Numbered from the stretch's first letter, positions 44,650 to 57,800 are shown. The stretch is DNA of 64,000 nt from Rhynchonema sp. JSB1_4 (GCA_030248065.1 JASAMV010005397.1:123509-187508), one strand, 5' to 3'. Numbers and translations: made by a program. Notes: generated from the letters alone by a model not told the origin.

Positions 44650-45011
44650 TTACAACAGCTTGGCGAATTATGATTGCATAATTTTTTACTTTTTGTTCTC
44701 AAAACTTAATCCCGATCCCGGTACTTTTTTGGGCGGGATCGGGATCGGGATTGTCTTTTTCAAAATGACGGGATCGGGATCAGAAAAAGGGCCCGGGATC
44801 CCGGGATCGGGATCCCGTTCGAACACTGCAACCGGGAACAAGAAATTTTTGCCAAAATGATACAACCGGCAGCAGCTGAAAAATTGCTCCCGTGCACGGC
44901 TGCCGGAGGCTGAGGTTTTTTTTCGGTTTTTTTCACGCCCCAGATGGACCCGGTTTTTTCGGTTTTTTTCGTAAAAAAACGGTTTTTTCCATCCGCCAGT
45001 ATAGTTTCCTC

Positions 45012-45684
45012 AACAACAAAATTGATCAAGGTAGCATACCTTACCTGCTGAATGTTTCAGGTAACATCCACCGGCATAGTGGGGCCAAGACATCGTCTTA
45101 GCGAATGTATTATCGGTTTTCGACCGCGTTCAATTCGATCAGACCGTCGAATCATATCGCCTCTGTCTTGCCCCAGGTTCCCATTTGCTTTGCGGTGTTG
45201 CTTTTTTATAATTTTCTGTTCTTTTTGCACACCGTATTGTCCAAGCCCTCAAAAATTGACCTACCTAATATAGAACCCTCTAAATTACAGGCAGAGTTCG
45301 GGAAAAATTTTTGCTCGTTTTTTCCTTTTAGGAAAGAGATTGTTATTCCTTTTCTCGAGTACCAATTTTTGCTTAACACGTTCCTTCGAAAACTGCAATA
45401 TTTGCCCAAAAAAATAAAAAAATACTTAAATTCATTGCCAGCCCGGGCCCAGGTTTGCCATCAGTGATGTCCTTAGGAAGTCAGAAAGTCAAGATACCGG
45501 ATCGGATTCCAAAATCGAAAATTTTCTGATAATGGCATACGGGTATTGGCAAAAAACCCTTTCCAGTGCACTTTCAATGAGTCACTAGATTGAGCCAGCA
45601 GGCAGTCCCAGGAAGCACTTTATGAACGTAACAAACAACTAATGCAGAGACCAACACCAACGCTTTCCCACCTTTATTTTGCAG
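45012..45684. other. Sequence between the nested cluster and the mitochondrial-type gene
   Basis: No supported exon. The first coding exon of the next gene starts after an acceptor at 45684; its upstream exon or trans-splice site was not found. Confidence 0.4.
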
Positions 45685-47385
45685 GGGTTCAAATCAGGCG
45701 AACCACACGTCAACACTCTAATCTACGAAAGCGGCGCCTCCTCGCAAATGTCGGTGGCGCGTCAGATCACGAAACCGTTGGTGCAACAGGTGGCGGCCAG
45801 GGCCGTGTCCACGTCGGCGCCACTCAAACACGATCCGATGGCAATCGTGCCCGATGACGACCGGACGGGACCCAAGGCGGCACCATATGGTGACCCGAAT
45901 GTCATGCTCGGTGTAAGTAGTTATACTTTATATTATAGGAGCGTGTATAGGCCGGTATGCACTTTGCTGGCATCTTGAGTCGGCAGTCGGGAATGTTGAC
46001 TTTGTGATTTGTCGTGAAACACTTTTGCTCGTTCATTACACACTGACGAGTTCGTCACGTGAGATTTTCAAATCGTAACTTGGATTTTGAGCCAGGCAGC
46101 AAGGCGATTATCGCCAGTTGCACATTGCATGAAGGCTAAGCAAAAGGATCATTAGTTCATTCAACTTATTAACTGGTTGGGAATAACTTCTGAGCGAACA
46201 GTCGCACGTACGTGTTTGCTGGCACTGGTAAATCTCGAATTATCCGTGCTTTGCAGATTTTACCCGACTACCAAGTTTGTACTTGTCTCTCTACCGCTTT
46301 TGGCTTTGAATGGTATTTCATGGCCCTTCTACTCGTTCGAACTACAATAATATTACGGTTTTTTAATGTGTAATTTGGATAAAACTTCAGCGCGGCGGCA
46401 AGCTGATCCCGAAACTGCCGAAAGGAACCAAAGTTGGCAATCTTGTGATGGGCGATCACGGAATGTACTATCCGCCACGGAGGCAGGCGCAGATACACAT
46501 GAAGGTATGAATTTCATATTTTTAAACAATTATCATGAAAATCGAATTTTGCTGCGGGCGGCCAAAAAAACCAGGTCCTTCTGGAGCGATCAATTTCCGT
46601 AAAACCGACCTATTTTTCTGGAACAAGAACGTTTTATGGCCGCTAATTTTTCCACATTCTTGAGGTGCATCTATGACCAAAGTACCATTTTAGAGGTCCA
46701 ACCATTAGAATGTAAATCGTTTGAGCAGTTTACGTCCTTGGTCTAATAGCATATCGTGTCAGTGTTATGTAAAAATGTCCTTCAGGGCAACTTTTGAGGT
46801 CAAAACGCGATGTCTGCCCGCAGCCTGTGCAGGAATATATCCTCTGGAAGCTTTTCGGTGTTGTTTTTTTCACAAGATACAACAAAAGGGGTTTCTTTCG
46901 CAAGTAAAAATCGACCAAAATAAATTCGTTTCATTTGTGCAGCGCTTCGATGAATTTGAGCTGCCGTATTCGTCGCTGAATGACTCACCGGGTGGCAAGC
47001 TGCAACGCGCTAGTGTGCCCTTTATCGTCGTTACCATCGGCGTGCTCATCGTATATCAGGTTTGGATGGCGTTCGCATTCTCTTGTTTTCCTTATGTTGT
47101 GGGGCTAATAGCAGAATCGGTGACGTGCCTGAGTCAGAAGAGTGACTTTTCGTGTTGTGGATATTTACTGAATGAAGGTATCACCATACAATTAGTTATT
47201 GCGTAAAAATTGGTCAATAAACACCGAAATATCCTGAACACAAGCGGTCACTGACGAAGTCGAGACCAGACCACCTATTAGTTCTCTTTTAAAACTTTTG
47301 TTTTTTATTTTTGCAGATGGTCATGATCCAAGTGGGCGACTTTGTATTTCCGTTCAACTTATTCCTGAGTAAGGACAAGAAATAA
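45685..47385 (+). CDS. Small, probably mitochondrial, single-pass membrane protein
   Basis: Four exons, all phase 0: 45685-45912, 46391-46504, 46943-47059 and 47317-47385 (TAA). From the Met at 45748 the product is 154 aa. Its start, MSVARQITKPLVQQVAARA, is basic, hydroxylated and lacks acidic residues, a typical mitochondrial presequence, with a plausible cleavage near VSTSAP. Then a hydrophilic segment with GDHGMYYPPRRQAQIHMK and one membrane helix (about 118-138) before a short Phe-rich tail ending KDKK. Size and layout recall accessory subunits of inner-membrane complexes, but I cannot name one. The frame is open upstream of 45748 to the acceptor, so an earlier start is possible. AATAAATAAA overlaps the stop and may serve as poly(A) signal. 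Confidence 0.6.
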
Positions 47386-47763
47386 ATAAAAAGAAAATCG
47401 GCTGCACATGCGATTGACACTGTATTATAGAACCAGCCACCGCCGTCATTTCATTTTGTTCACTGCTGTTGTTGTTTGTATAGGCCTCTCATAAAATTTT
47501 GTTTTTGGAAAACGTCGATGCGCTGAACAACCCTAAGAAAGATGTGCATCACGCTGTAGATTGATTGTTTGCTCATTAGTGGATTGATAACTAGGAAAAC
47601 AAACTAATAATATCGAATTGTCCGATCTTGATTTTTTTTCAATTGTGACATTATAGGTGTTCTTAATATCAGAGCATAGTGCAGTCTACCAAGTTTTTTA
47701 ATGGATGGTTAGACAATATTTGTGTATCTACAGCATGAACCACCTGTTTTATTCAGATAAAAT

Positions 47764-48570
47764 CTATGTAAGTGGAGTTGGATATGTAGTAGTTTGGAAA
47801 AATTCCGAAAAAGCACCATCAAATCTCTGGATCAATTTCATGTTTTGATCGAATTTCTGAGTCGCACACGAACCAGTAATCCAGTCAGCATGATCTCTGC
47901 TGACCATGAGTGCACCTTGTCCAGCCAGAGGCACCTCCAATCCGACAGTGCATCTCACAGCGACCGTGGTCTTGTTCGAACTGGAAATTGTGATGCCAGA
48001 ATTTCGAAATCCGGACTCCAGCGCTAGCCGGTGTAGAGTTTGAGCCATTGGCAAGGTTCTGCATTGCACGTGTAGAATAAACGGTTCGAATTTCAGCACA
48101 ACATCCTTTCCCTGAGTGGCTGCTTGATTAACTTCATTCCACACATTTTGCGGCAACGAAGTTACTGGCTCGTGACTAGTGTGTATCCATTGACATTCGT
48201 GTTTGGTTCGGATCGTGGTTGTCCCTGATTCAGGCATTTGCGCGAATATGATAAGTCGACCAGAGCAGGAACTGGATGTGCATAGGTCGGGATGCCGGTT
48301 GAGCTTGGTTATCAGATCTCTGATTGGCTCGTCTATTGCTCCTGAAAATTACATTCGTTAGATTTCAAATCGTGTTTGAATTGTGGCATTCACTTCGCTG
48401 TAACACCACAGAACTTTTAACGCTTGATTTTATCCACTTTCCGGAACCTTTTCGCGTTGAGCTCACATAAATCAGCCACTATTCCACCAACCTTTACGAC
48501 TAAGATCGCACTTTGACAGCGTTTGCGCTTTTTGTTGGTCGAAATTGAGATTGACAACTCGGTCGGTCAT
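47764..48570 (-). CDS. TYW3: tRNA wybutosine-synthesising protein 3 (TYW3)
   Basis: Two exons, 48492-48570 and 47764-48341, joined in phase 1 give 218 aa. The N-terminus has KAQTLSKCDLSRKG, matching the family opening (LSK.DLS.KG). Then comes LCTSSSCSGRLIIF, the TYW3 SSCSGR active-site motif, then KDVVLKFEPFILHVQCRTL, GFRNSGITI, AVRCTVGLEVPL and QKFDQNMKLIQRF, all in order. TYW3 is the S-adenosylmethionine-dependent N-methyltransferase step of wybutosine formation at G37 of tRNA-Phe. Length is near that of family members without the long acidic C-terminal tail. It lies 306 bp downstream of the TAK1-type gene on the same strand. Confidence 0.95.
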
Positions 48571-48876
48571 TGTGACTGGCATGAAAAAGCGCACGTGACG
48601 TTTCAATTCGTCTCGGCGACTCTGTCTGTTGCTTGGAATGAATCACATCCGAGTGCTTACTGAACAAAAATGATAAAGTATCACCCAAGTAGGACCTTGA
48701 CATCGGGCAGTGAAGTGACACCACACGAACCAAAAATAGAAGAAACAGCGAAATATTATTGCGATTTATATACAAAGTTTAGGGAATTGCAAATTTGGTA
48801 ATATTCTGTACACACATGCTAGCGTTTATCGTGATGCAAGCACTTCAGTTTATCACAATGCACACGGGTCATTGAG

Positions 48877-51800
48877 TCAGGTTCGTCTATTGTTCTGTTG
48901 TTCGTCAAGACTGGCTAGTTTGGCAAGCAGAGCGTCCTGAAACATTGCTAAGTCAAGGCATCACGTCGGACTGTCCAAGAAATGATTGATTCCGTGAATT
49001 TCCTCACCCGTTCCTCCAACAAAGTCCTGTATTTATGCGCGCGCTCCAGCTCGCGTTTCAAGCGTTCCCTGAAATTTCGTACAGCCTAAGGGCTCCACCA
49101 GATAGACCCGAAACATAAATTTTTTCTGTGTCCATGTTTCGGGTTTTGAAAAAAACCTGAAACACGAAGCATGATAATCGAAAATGTTTCGACTGGCTGT
49201 ATAAATTGCGCACGTCAGCTACAAGTGGCAAAACCGAAACATTTTCGATTATCATGCTTTGTTTCGGGTTTCAGGTTTTTTTTCAAAACCCGAAACATGG
49301 ACATGGAAAAAATTTATGTTTCGGGTCTATCTGGTGGAGCCCTAATGAAAATCATGTTAAAAGGTTGTGAAACAAGATTAAACGGTAAAAAGAACAAAAA
49401 ACGCACTTCTCTAATCTGAGCGCACTTCGTTCTCGTTGTATGGACAAGTAATTGTCAGCAGTCTGAAAAACAGTAGCTTTGTTCAAGATTCAAGTTCAAT
49501 TCAAACAAGTCATTTTGATGCCGAACAAAATTTTTGTTCAAGATTCAAATAACTGTGCCTGAGTCACTTTGATTGCAAACAAAGCGTTTGTTCCAGATTC
49601 GAAGTGAACGCGGAAGTCATTTTGGCAGGTGTGCACCTTGCCGGTATCCCAGGTAGAGCTAGAGGTCGGGGGGAGTGGGTACCCGACATCCAAAAAAAGC
49701 GGACACCCGACAGTTCTACAAACACCCGGCCGGCATACCGGCCATGTTTTCAACTTACCGCCACGTGTTCGTCGTAAATCTGACGCGAGTGAGTATTGTC
49801 AACCAGCGGTGGCAATGGCTGAAAATGTCCACGTGGATTTTTTTGGAAAACCAAGGTTTTTAATGCTAAATTTAATATGCCAAACCATCCACGAGCAAGA
49901 AAAACAACCCACCCTTAATCGATCGTCCAGCTCCTGAAATCGGTCCATACCATCAATCTGGACAATATCGAATGTTGGCTTTGGATCGCCTGTGTAACAA
50001 TACATCATCAAGCCACAACCTGCCTTGATAAATCAGGCAAACTGCCAGTGATGTAGTTGGTCTGAGCAAGAAAGCTAGCTAGCTAGCCGGGTACCCCGAT
50101 TTGGGGGGTATTGGTAAAGAAGTCAAAAACAAGGGTATAAAAATTGGTTCAAATTATGCTAAAATAAGCCTCAAAATGTGTCTTGTGAGAGAAAATTTGA
50201 GCGAATTTGACCAGTTTGGCACATAAAATCGTCATTTTGACACTAAAATCAACATTTTTGTGACTTGATGATCGGAGCAAGAAAGCTAGCTAGCCAGTTT
50301 GGGTGGGTATGGGTTCGGGAGCAAGAAAGCTACCAAGCAGTTGAGGGGGGCTTACCCCCCATACCCCCCCCCCCCAACCACATCACTGGAAACTGCACAT
50401 GTTTAAAAGTTACCAGCATGTCGACTGGTGGTTGGTTGTGCTGTTGCCATATTCTCTTCATTGATGTCCCTCATATTCGGCGCCGATGGATTGTGATGCA
50501 CGCTGTTGGGCGGATGCAGTTTGATCAACGCCGTCTCGTGCGAACCGCCCCGGCGATTGCTTTTCCCTGAGAAACCGACATTTTTTTTGAAGTCTCCGGG
50601 CGAAATCAAAGTGGTCCGATGCTGATGATCCTTTTCCAAAAGCTAAAAAAAATAAAAAATAAAAACGTATTCTTCCGGTCCTCGGAAATAAAACGTTTTT
50701 TTTTTCGGCTTTTTTGAGAAAACGGTTTTTTCGGGCCGCAAGTATGCGCCCTGTAAATGACACTTTGAAGCACCATCTGATAACATTTGATGTGCTGTTC
50801 TGGTGCAATGTCTCTCCCCAATTTGTCCCAATTTTCATCCCAAAAGAACTGTTTTTTTGGATCCTTTTTTGGCTCCAGGGCACAATACCAGGACATTGGC
50901 CAAGACCACAAGCCCATAATGTCAACCATACACTCACTCAACGCGCGCATGGCAGTGATATTGTGCTGTGCCCCAGCATCAGCCCCGGAGGGTGACTGCA
51001 TGTGTGCGTCTGAGTCGACTGATGACGCCCCCGGTCGTCTAGCGGCACTCACACACGCCGCATCCGAATACCGACGGTTAATCGACGTCAATAAATGCCC
51101 GGCGTCTAGGTACGGCGCCACCGACGTCATTGGCGTCTCCTGCGAGTGATGTTGAACTGGTTGTGAGACAATTTCGGCTTAGAATACAGTGGTTAACTCA
51201 AGTGGTCAAATCACTTCGTCAACTCATGTTCTAGAGTCGTCAAGTCACCCCGAATGCCATGTATCATTTCTCGCGCTCACTCGGGGCTGCTGGGACGAAG
51301 TGATCTGACCCTGACCAATTGAGTTAACCACACTAAATGTTACCCTACAGTTTGCAACAGTCCTTGTTGCGACAGGATGGGGAGACCCGTCATTTTCAGT
51401 CACTATAAAGAATAGTCGCAATGGGCAAAATCAAATTACTGCGTCGTACGGGCCCGATCCGATCTTGTCTTGGTGATGCGACTTTTTGCATCGGACGGCA
51501 TTTGGAGATTTACCGATAGACCACGAATCTGGCCGGCGTAAGAGTCGCAGGCAGCTAATAAACATCTTTCATGCTCATCAGTGGGCAGCAGTAAGGCAGC
51601 AAATGTCCAAAAATGCAAAACATCACGCGACCAAAGCAAAGACCGGACCAGGCTGACCACACGAAGCGGTTAACAAAGGGCAGACTGGGGTCGAAAGTCT
51701 CATTCAAAAATATTCACTGTGCAGCGTGTTTGACCACAAGTATGTAGTGGATCATACGTACGTATAGGTGCACAATATTTCGAAATTCCTGCATGTTTTT

Positions 51801-54800
51801 GCTCCGTGACAGTATCAACAGGAGAAACCAGCTGAGGCAGCCAGCGCACAGCTGCTATTTATAATGCACATTACAGCAACTTGCGCATGTGTCTTCTATG
51901 CAAACGGTGTCAGCACAGCACACCTGCACGTATAAAGAGACGACAACGCTATAGAACAAATATTGCGAAATCTCTATTCAGTTGCCAACTGTAATAGCTG
52001 AAAACACAAAATAACAAGCGGACGCAGCCAGTAGCCCAGCACGTGCATGTGCGCGCGTGATTCTCGTCATCGGCGACAGCAGCGAGTATGCTGGCGAAGT
52101 GCTTGCCAAATCATAACCATTGACGAAATATCAAAAGGAAAAATAGACAACCCATCTAACCACGACCGGCACAGCGCCGATATCACCCCAGATTTTGAGA
52201 TCCGTCCGCGGAGACGGGGTGCGCGGACCGCCGACCCCCGCCGGGGTGCCAGGTATGCTCAGCGTGTACGTGGGCCGCTTGATGGCCGCGGCAATTGGTT
52301 GCGGTTTATTGTTGCATGCCGACATCGGCACCTCGACCACTGACCCTTGCGTCTTGAACGGAACCAGCGGGTGTTCGGAAGTCGGAAACAGCTGTGGTTG
52401 GAAAGTTGTCAGTCATTCGTTTTGGAAATTCACGAAGTTAGATTCATTGCATCGCATCTAGTACATACAACAAACCACCGCGTCCGAATGCGGTCAACGG
52501 GGGATGGATATGACGATGTCTCGTTCGCTCGTTTACCTGCCTGGAAGCCAGCCTGGGCTCGCTAAATCGGTGTCAGATGATCTGTCCTGATGTCCACGAT
52601 ATCTTTCTCTCTCTCCTTGGCGCTTTTTGTGGCTTTTGTAATAACCAGTGTTGTGAATATTTTTTATCTCCGCAATTGTCCCACCCGGGCTTTAAAGGGC
52701 TCGGGACATAACCGAAGGAAAGGTAGCAGGACATATTGTTACATACCGTTGGAAAGCATTCCGACAGCCTATGTCACGCACAAATTTTAAGCTCCTTGGA
52801 GATTCGCTATCTCTTGGTAGAGCGACTTTTCGTTCCAGAAATAAGTGAATTTTTGCACAAATTGGAACGACCGGTGCAGAAACCCCAAATGAGTTAAAGG
52901 TCAAGTAACACGTGGATACGATTGCAACAGCTTCTGAATAGCTTATCATCACAACTTCAGTCGCTCAAAGCATTGCATCACACGGTGAGGGTGCGAAACG
53001 TTCCAAAAATGGGCCTTATTTTTCGAGAACACAAGTTTGTCCCTAAATTTTGAGGCCACGCTTAGCGCTGCGGAAATAAAAATGCAATGGGGACATAGAG
53101 CATCGTCGAAAGTACCAGAAAATAAGGTTTTTAAATTTTTTAACTCATAGCTAGCTCTGTGACAGGCCTAAAAATCCATTAAATTGCCGCTAAATTAGGT
53201 GGTTACATTCATCGCCAGAATTGTGACACATAAAGGCCACAGATTGTATCGGCTTCGAAACAAAAAAATGAGAGAAACGTCTGGTTTAACAACCTATCAA
53301 GGTCCGAAGACCCCAAGGTCTACAGATCTCTATGGGCAGTCATACTAACCTGAATACGATATTCAGCTATAAATGCTTATTGTTAATAGCTATTGCAAAT
53401 GTAATAGCACCAAACAATGTATCTTGAGAGTAGCTTTCGAACGATATATGACAAGCCCCAATAAATTTTTACGCTTAAGGGCAGAGGCTAAAAAATTGCT
53501 TTTTTGACGATTCTGGAATGAACCGTCACGTCACCGTGTGCGATTTCGGAATTTTGACCGTTTCTTGTCCATAGTAAGAACTAGTATGGGCATGTCATAT
53601 ATCGTTCGATAGCTACATTGAAGCTACATCGTTTGATGCTATCAAACGTGCAATAATTTTTAACAGTAACGACTTATAGCTAAATATCTTATTCAGGCTG
53701 GCAGGGCTGCAGCAGCCGGACCATGGGGTTTGATGCTTTGAAACTCGTCTAGATTGTTGGACTGGGCGTTTATCTGACTTTCTCGTTTCCAATGCAATGC
53801 AATACGTAGCTTATTTACATCACATTTCTGTCAATGATGCAACTATGCAGTTTAGGGGCAATTTTTAGGTCTTTTTCGGCCTGTCACGCCGCTATCTAAG
53901 TGTTTCCAAATTTAAAAACCTTATTTTCTGGTACTTTCGAAAATGCTCTATTTTTCTATTGCATTTTCATTTCTGCAACACAAAGCGCGGCCTCAAAATT
54001 TAGAGACAAACTTGTGTGTTCGAAAAATGTGGCCGATTTTTGGAACATTTCACACCCTCACCGAGTAAAGCAATGCTTTGAGCGACTGAAGTTCTCATGA
54101 TAAGTTATCTAGAAGCTGTTGTAATCCTATCCACGTGTTACTTGACTTTCAACTCATTTGGGGTTCCTGCACCGGTCGTTTCAATTTGTGAAAAAATTCA
54201 CTTTTTTCTGGAACGAAAAGTCGCTCTACCAGGAGATAGGGAATCTCTAAGGAGCTTAACATTTGTGCGTGACATATAATGTCACAGTGCTTTCCAACGA
54301 TGTATAACACTGCGCTCTGCTGCCCTTCCTTCGGTTGTGTCCCGAGCCCTTTAATCACCTGACTTATCTGCCTGGTTTTACCCATCATCGGCGAGCAATA
54401 AAACAAACACAAACAATTGCATATGTGCAGAAATGAAACGAAACACACAAGCACAAACCAAACAAAACACACTCACGGGCAAGAGCGCCTCGAGCCTGGT
54501 CACACAATCGCCCATCGTTGGTCGTTCGCTGCCGTCCTTCCGCCAACAACCAGTCATCAGCTCATCCAACTCCATCGGACAACCGCGCAATTGGGGCGGA
54601 CGGTGACCCTGCCGAGACAAGCAGTGCAGTGCATGATGTACCACATCCTATCGTTTTCTCATAGTGACAAGATCATGAATATATTCAGGAGTTACTCACG
54701 GCATGTCAGAAATTGACTATATTGAGTGGACCGGGGCCGAACGACCACTGGACACAATGGGGCCGTCGCAAAGCTTTTTTTCAACCTTTTGGTGCAATCT

Positions 54801-57800
54801 GTACCAAGGGATTTTAGAAATATGTGGTTTAGGTGCAACTTGCATTCAGAAATTCGCAATTTTTACTGCAAATCAGTCAATGTGCACGTAAAATCCGGAC
54901 ATCTGTGAGCAGACTGCGCCTTGTAAAGAGAAAAATAACCCGGCCCGTCGGCAGGTGGGATAGCGACGTTCAGAGCAATTTAACAAGCGATAAACTAATC
55001 CCAAGAAATTTCGACCAGAGCACACGTAACTAGGCGGCTGGGCACAGCCGCTCGCAGGCAGTGTAGTGGCTGGGTGGAATCCCACCTCACCCCACAGGCC
55101 GCAAGGGGCATGCACCCTGCTTTATGTGTGTGTGAGTAAAAATAGGTGTTTTTCGCCCTCGGTTACCTAAAAATCTTGCGCGCCGCGCAAAAACCTGCAA
55201 ATAACGGTCACTTCAGGCCAATTTCCGGCGAAAATCCTCAGACGCCCATATTTCTATGCGCGATTCGCAAGAAAATTACATGCAAAAACAACAGCCTGTT
55301 TTCGACCTTTTTTGAGGGGCATTAAAACTGCAACACTCCAGGCCCCTAGAGTACCATACAGCAGCGCTTGTCCAGCGACTTCACCGCCCGCAGACCAGAC
55401 CACCCACACACGTACCAGCCAGACTTGCCACTGGATTGCGAACGGCTCACGTCCGAGATCGGCGTACGGTTTTTGTCTGCTGAGCACCTCCCACATCGTT
55501 ATGCCGAATGAATAGACATCGCACGATTCCGTGTAGTGACCACCGGAAATGGGCAACGTTTTTGGGGCAAATGCAACAGATGTCTGAATTAGGGGGGCAG
55601 CCTTGCCGGAAACGAAACGAACCCTCAGCCTGCAAAGGTATACTGTCATAAAGAACCGTTTTTTATTTTTCGTGAAAAAAAAACGGTTTTTTTTCCAAAT
55701 ATTTTCCAGTGCTTATAAGAACGTAATTTCGAAAAATATAACAATTTCAGTGCAAAATTTGTTCGAAGTGGCGAGAGTGTTCTTGAAGAATGTTGAAGTC
55801 AGTCGAAAACACTTGGTTTACACGCTTTTTGGCCCATTTTCGTGCTCGTGCTCATTAATTTTCGTGCTCGAGCCAATTTTTCACTAAAATCGAAAAACTC
55901 ATCAGTTTTGCATTACAATTTTTTGGCAAAATTGGAATAAAGTACCGATATTTTTCCGATCAAAAACCGAAAAGATACCCACGGAAAAATAAATGGAAAA
56001 GTATTCGGGTCTCGGAAAAAAAAACGGTTTGTTTTCGGTTTTTTTCCGAAAAAACGGGTTTTTTCCGCCTGCCAGTATATGCAAAGGTCGAAAAACAAGA
56101 AAAACAGACACTCGCCAACGTGACAAAAATGTTTTGGTGAACTTGAAACTTTTGAAGAAAATTTGTTGATGATTATGTGCCAGTCACACAAAAATATCTG
56201 GCAAAAAAAACAGCGAAAGTTACAAAAGATGTATATGGAGGTTCACAAACGCATGCTTCGCCTGGGATCTGGTAACAGATACTGAAAGACACTGGATAGA
56301 AAGAAAAATTCAACCAAAAAAACACAGAATATTCATAATGGCATTGTGGCGCAACAAAAAACAATATCACACAACGTGACAGCGCAGACCTGTCCGTAAA
56401 CTGCACACCCGGTCTTGTAATTATTCTGTACGTTTCTTTCACTTAATCTTCTTATTTATGTATTATTGAGTGGGTGTCGACGCTATAAACTAACTAACAG
56501 CGCAGACCTGCACATCTGATTATCAACCTCAAGCATCCAAAAACTAACTCTCAAACACTTCCGGCGCCATCCACACGGCTGTGCCCTTATTGTTCGTGAA
56601 CGTGCGTCGGTCGCGATCAAAGTCGACGGCCGTGCCGAAATCACAGATCTTCAATTTGCGACAGCTTTCCGATAGCAGCAGACTGCGACAAGAACGTGAA
56701 ACATTATGAACACTAGACTAGTACCGGACTGCAGTCTGCCCTGTTTATGATCACATGGTCGGTACACCGGCCATTTTCTGTCAGCCTCACGGCTACAGGG
56801 TCAACGTACGCTGTCAATTTGATGTCGCATCCGTTTAGGGGTGCGTTGCGCAGAATACGTGTGCCGGTGGTGCCCAAATTACCATGAATATGTAAAAAAA
56901 ACTCACTGTCAAACGAGCATAAATAGTCCAAATTTATTAGTATTTTGACACGGAAGTTTCACCGATCGGCACGAATGTTTCACAGAAACGTAACAGATCG
57001 AAAGATGTCTGCGGACAATTGAGGCCCGACTGCGATACACAAGAACAAGAAGAAAAAAACCTCAAAAACAAACAAAAACCGTTCAAGCCAACTTTGGCGG
57101 TTTGAGATCTCTGTGCAGCATTTTGGGCCGTCCCGAATGCAGATAGTGGACGGCGCGGGCGCATTGCAACAACCAACTGATTGAATGGCCGGCCGTATAA
57201 GGCACCTTCGGCTCATTGTGCAGCACTGCAAATTGGTAATGGACGTGAGAGCAGTGGTGTGGCTATGGAGCCTCCCAAAAGGCACAGCATCGACATTTCT
57301 CATGTAATAAGGTAACAGTAGTGAGTTTTGCCCGTTTCGTTTGCCCGCATAAAGCATTTCGGTCTCTATTCGGAATATAACGTAAAATATCAGTTGTTTC
57401 GTTGCAAAAAACTTAACTCCGTCCTAGAGAATCCATCCAGTCGGCGGTCTGTTCGGGAACGTTTCAAATTAAAAAAGTCTCAGGAAGGAGGTGCTTCATT
57501 AGAGAATTTCAGATGACTAGCTAGGTAAAATTTTCAAAGTAAATGACAAAAAAACACTTACATTCGTAAAGTGATCCATCGGGCATATATTCGAGAAGCA
57601 GAAACACACTGTTGGCTGTTGGTGATGAATACCCGATTAATTGAACGATATTCTCGTGGTGCACGCGCATTAGCTGACGACGCTGCAATGATGTGCGGAA
57701 ATGTTGGTATTAGGCCGGTGTCAATATCGAAGTTCGTGATCGGATCTGGATTGGTCACGTGTATGGTAGTTGCGGATGGAAAAAATGTTTTTTGGTTTTT

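Larger units (their letters stand above)
43665..44828 (-). mobile_element. hAT transposon remnant, 1.16 kb, with transposase tail
   Basis: Exact duplication CAACCGGG at 43657-43664 and 44829-44836. Ends CAGTGTTCGAACGGGAT and ATCCCGTTCGAACACTG, then GGGATCGGGATCGGG subterminal repeats on both sides: a textbook hAT layout. It encodes the hAT dimerisation domain and is interrupted by a TTA-flanked MITE (44297-44649). Confidence 0.93.
38791..45003. mobile_element. hAT-like host element, 6.2 kb, holding the nested cluster
   Basis: Exact 8-bp duplication GTTTCCTC at 38783-38790 and 45004-45011. Ends TATACTGGCGGA and TCCGCCAGTATA, then AAAAACCGGTTTTT-type sequence on both sides, as in the 454-bp family. 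Everything between 38880 and 44828 can be explained largely by later insertions, so the original element was probably much shorter. The 8-mer match over 6.2 kb is the main evidence. Confidence 0.75.

Noticed and set aside
47794..48027. 77-codon frame on the + strand
   Set aside because: Antisense shadow of TYW3 exon 2.
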